Assembly: GCA_944386335.1 (NCBI GenBank)
Contig: CALXAQ010000130.1
Coordinates: 1 to 7,430, forward strand
DNA: 7,430 nt
DNA from: an uncultured Clostridia bacterium
GTDB lineage: Bacteria > Bacillota > Clostridia > TANB77 > CAG-508
Direction: 5' to 3'
Under the pieces are notes generated by a model. The model was not told the origin of the DNA, did no database searches, and worked only from the letters and a program-made list of their open reading frames with translations. Made by a program: the position numbers and the translations under genes. Positions 5,816 to 7,430 of this stretch are shown here, one piece after another. The first letter of the stretch is position 1. Every line of letters begins with the position of its first letter.

Positions 5816-6244
5816 TTAGTCTGTTACAACTACACCCATACTTCTTGCAGTACCTGCAACCATGCTCATAGCTGCTTCTAATGATGCTGCATTTAAGTCT
5901 GGCATTTTTTGTTTTGCAATTTCTTCTATTTGTGCTTTTGTAATTGTTCCTACTTTTTCTCTATTAGGCTTTCCAGAACCTTTTTGAATTTTAATTGCTT
6001 TTTTAATTAAAACGGCTACTGGTGGTACTTTTGTTATGAATTCGAAAGATTTATCTTTATATACTGTAATAACTACTGGAATAATCATACCAGGTTGATT
6101 TGCAGTTCTATCGTTAAATTCTTTTACAAATTGCATAATATTTACACCACTTGATCCTAATGCTGGTCCTACTGGTGGAGCTGGTGTAGCTTTTCCTGCC
6201 TCGATTTGTAGTTTAATTATGTTTGTAATTTCTTTCTCTGCCAT
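5816..6244 (-). CDS. rplK: 50S ribosomal protein L11
   Basis: This 142-residue protein is L11, which binds the GTPase-associated region of 23S rRNA. The N-terminal domain carries IKLQIEAGKATPAPPVGPAL (10-29), with the conserved Pro-rich stretch PAPPVGP, and the flexible linker follows near residue 70. The rRNA-binding C-terminal domain has GTITKAQIEEIAKQKMPDLN (99-118) and the family end GTARSMGVVV (131-140). The open frame begins four codons earlier at GTG, but that GTG lies within the ribosome binding site, so the ATG at 6242-6244 is the start. nusG is 127 bases upstream and that gap contains a perfect hairpin. Confidence 0.98.
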   Translation of the reverse strand: MAEKEITNIIKLQIEAGKATPAPPVGPALGSSGVNIMQFVKEFNDRTANQPGMIIPVVITVYKDKSFEFITKVPPVAVLIKKAIKIQKGSGKPNREKVGTITKAQIEEIAKQKMPDLNAASLEAAMSMVAGTARSMGVVVTD

Positions 6245-6253
6245 TTTGGATAG

Positions 6254-6263
6254 CACCTCCTTT
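6254..6263 (-). promoter_or_regulatory. Ribosome binding site setting the rplK start
   Basis: AAAGGAGGTG on the minus strand lies 9 bases before the ATG at 6244. Its last three bases are the GTG that begins the longer open frame, so that GTG cannot be the start. Confidence 0.85.
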
Positions 6264-6281
6264 TTAAGTTTTGTTTGTACA

Positions 6282-6307
6282 TTGATTTAGCATTTTTACT
6301 AAATCAA
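6282..6307 (-). promoter_or_regulatory. Hairpin in the nusG-rplK gap, possible leader structure
   Basis: The minus strand has TTGATTTAG (6307-6299), the loop TAAAAATG, and CTAAATCAA (6290-6282), a perfect 9-bp stem. No T run follows, so it is not a normal intrinsic terminator. It ends 37 bases before the rplK start codon. It could be an mRNA processing or regulatory structure, perhaps for L1 autoregulation of rplK-rplA as known in E. coli, but it was not matched to an L1-binding consensus. Confidence 0.4.
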
Positions 6308-6371
6308 GATAGTATTTATTAATTTGGATAAGATATTTGCTCTTTGTTTTACAATTATCTTAAATTCCATT

Positions 6372-6908
6372 TTAAACAACTTTAGTTATTTGAGAAAAAT
6401 CTACTTCTACTGGTGTTTCTCTTCCAAACATAGAAACTAATACTTTTACTTTATGTTTATCTTTATTAATTTCTTGTACTGTTCCTATAAAATCTTTAAA
6501 AGAACCATCTATAATAGTAACAGATTCTCCTACAGAAATATCTAAGGTAACAGACGGAACTTCAAATCCCATTTGTCTAATCTCTTCTTCTGTCAGTGGT
6601 ATGGGGTCTGTTCCAGAACCTACAAATCCTGTAACTCCTCTTGTATTTCTAACAATATACCATGTTTCTTCTGTTACAATCATTTTTACTAAAACATACC
6701 CTGGAAATACTTTTTTTAAGTTGGTTTTTCTTTTTCCATCTTTTATTTCAATTTGTTCTTCCATAGGAACTACAATATCAAAGAAATAGTCCTCTAATTC
6801 TCTATTTTTTACCGTTTTCTCTAGGTCTGTTTTTACTTTATTTTCATATCCAGAATAAGTATGTACCACATACCATCTAGGTACTAAATCACTATTAGTT
6901 TGAGACAT
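6372..6908 (-). CDS. nusG: Transcription termination/antitermination factor NusG
   Basis: This 178-residue protein is NusG, which binds the RNA polymerase clamp and modulates pausing and termination. The NGN domain starts at PRWYVVHTYSGYENKV (10-25) and includes KKVFPGYVLVKM (65-76) and RNTRGVTGFVG (87-97). The C-terminal KOW domain covers about 125-178, with VGESVTIIDGSFKDFIGTVQ (126-145) and FGRETPVEVDFSQI (161-174). Length and domain order are normal, and no extra insertion domain is present. The ATG has AGAAGGAGG 11 bases upstream. It follows secE by 19 bases, the standard secE-nusG arrangement. Confidence 0.98.
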   Translation of the reverse strand: MSQTNSDLVPRWYVVHTYSGYENKVKTDLEKTVKNRELEDYFFDIVVPMEEQIEIKDGKRKTNLKKVFPGYVLVKMIVTEETWYIVRNTRGVTGFVGSGTDPIPLTEEEIRQMGFEVPSVTLDISVGESVTIIDGSFKDFIGTVQEINKDKHKVKVLVSMFGRETPVEVDFSQITKVV

Positions 6909-6927
6909 TTGCTATATAGCCTCCTTC

Positions 6928-7299
6928 TTATTCAGTTACATTTTCAGAAGTAGTATTTTGTTCTACATTTTCTTGACTTTCAGCATTTTGTGTTGTTTGC
7001 TGGTTTGTTTGTACGTTTTCTGTATTCGTGTTATCTACTGTATTTGTTATTTCATTATTAGAACTTACTAATTCTTTTAATTTATTAATTCCATAAGTAT
7101 TCATAGACTCAAATACAATATCTAATACAAACACAATTACTGCCGTAATTAATACAATAGTAACAACAGCAACTGTATTATTTAATAATTGCTTTGGTGT
7201 TGGCCAAATTACTTTTTTTAGTTCTGCCTTAAAATCTTTGAAAAAATGCTTTTTATTTTTATTTTCTTTCTTATTTTCTTTGCTATCCTTTTTAGCCAT
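6928..7299 (-). CDS. secE: Preprotein translocase subunit SecE with Asn/Thr/Gln-rich C-terminal tail
   Basis: This 123-residue protein is SecE, the clamp subunit of the SecYEG channel. After a Lys-rich cytoplasmic N-terminus (1-22) come the amphipathic helix and conserved stretch FKAELKKVIWPTPKQLLNN (23-41), then one membrane helix (about 42-63) and a short conserved end (64-79). Single-helix SecE proteins are usually about 60-80 residues. The last 45 residues here (79-123) form an added tail almost entirely of Asn, Thr, Gln, Glu, Ser and Val, which by normal SecE topology would be outside the membrane. The frame is clean up to a TAA stop 19 bases before nusG. The ATG has AAGGAGGAT upstream. 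Position between rpmG and nusG is standard. Confidence 0.96.
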   Translation of the reverse strand: MAKKDSKENKKENKNKKHFFKDFKAELKKVIWPTPKQLLNNTVAVVTIVLITAVIVFVLDIVFESMNTYGINKLKELVSSNNEITNTVDNTNTENVQTNQQTTQNAESQENVEQNTTSENVTE

Positions 7300-7326
7300 T
7301 TTATATCCTCCTTAAAATAGCTCTTA

Positions 7327-7430
7327 CTATTTTGTTTCTTTGTGTGTTGTACGTTTTTTGCAGAATTTACAATATTTAACTATTTCTAGTCTATCTGTAT
7401 TATTTCTTTTATTTTTTGATGTCATATAAT
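7327..7430 (-). CDS. rpmG: 50S ribosomal protein L33 (5' end outside window)
   Basis: The minus-strand frame is open from the right edge to TAG at 7327-7329. The visible end, from YMTSKNKRNNTDRLEIV to YCKFCKKRTTHKETK, matches the C-terminal two thirds of L33, including the DRLE block and the second CxxC zinc pair (CKFC). An internal ATG at 7423-7425 falls where L33 has Thr after Asn-Tyr (the family's NYTTTKN region), so it is not the start, and the first CxxC pair should lie just outside the window. It is 27 bases upstream of secE. The rpmG-secE-nusG order is typical in Firmicutes. Confidence 0.93.
   Translation of the reverse strand, partial: YMTSKNKRNNTDRLEIVKYCKFCKKRTTHKETK

Noticed and set aside
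5326..5871. Plus-strand open frames within rplA and rplK (5326-5508, 5659-5871)
   Set aside because: They lie opposite well-identified ribosomal protein genes, are low-complexity Leu/Phe-rich and have no start signals.
6282..6307. Intrinsic terminator between nusG and rplK
   Set aside because: The stem is perfect but is followed on the transcript by TGTACAAACAAAAC, with no T run.
6601..6789. Plus-strand open frame opposite nusG
   Set aside because: It is a shadow of the conserved nusG coding sequence with no ribosome binding site.
7327..7425. A complete 32-residue protein starting at the ATG at 7423-7425
   Set aside because: The sequence upstream stays in frame with L33, and the internal Met sits in the middle of the L33 family alignment, so the gene is truncated by the window edge and does not start there.
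1..7430. CRISPR array, insertion sequence, tRNA, rRNA or phage genes
   Set aside because: No spaced direct repeats, transposase motifs, tRNA-like cloverleaf or rRNA sequence was seen; the window is densely filled with housekeeping genes on one strand.

Overview
The window looks like chromosomal DNA of a low-GC Gram-positive bacterium, most likely an uncultured member of the Clostridia. This rests on strong AT bias, AGGAGG-type ribosome binding sites before almost every gene, a Firmicutes-type L10 leader, and the rnc/radical-SAM gene pairing common in Clostridia. The genus cannot be named. Every supported gene lies on the minus strand, so transcription runs from high to low coordinates.

Region 1 (7430 to about 3940) is a translation and secretion block: rpmG (5' end outside the window), secE, nusG, rplK, rplA, an L10-type leader with a terminator/antiterminator switch, rplJ and rplL. 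It ends at an intrinsic terminator just after rplL. rpoB and rpoC, which usually follow rplL in bacteria, are absent at this position.

Region 2 (about 3940 to 2387) is a fatty acid/phospholipid block: plsX from a good sigma-A-type promoter, then acpP, which may have its own promoter, closed by an intrinsic terminator. PlsX makes acyl-phosphate from acyl-ACP for phosphatidic acid synthesis, and AcpP is the carrier protein itself. fabD and fabG, often found between them, are missing.

Region 3 (about 2330 to 1) starts at a promoter before rnc (RNase III). Thirteen bases after rnc is a gene of the Elp3-like radical SAM family that normally sits in this position in Clostridia. Here it has lost all the cluster-binding cysteines and looks like a catalytically dead paralogue. 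It is followed not by smc but by a YitT-family membrane protein gene that runs off the left edge.

The window holds mostly well-known housekeeping genes. I do not see a novel defence or mobile system. The points most worth a second look are the cysteine-less radical SAM homologue, the well-resolved L10 attenuator that abuts the rplA stop codon, the rplL/plsX junction in place of rplL/rpoB, and the Asn/Thr/Gln-rich tail on SecE.
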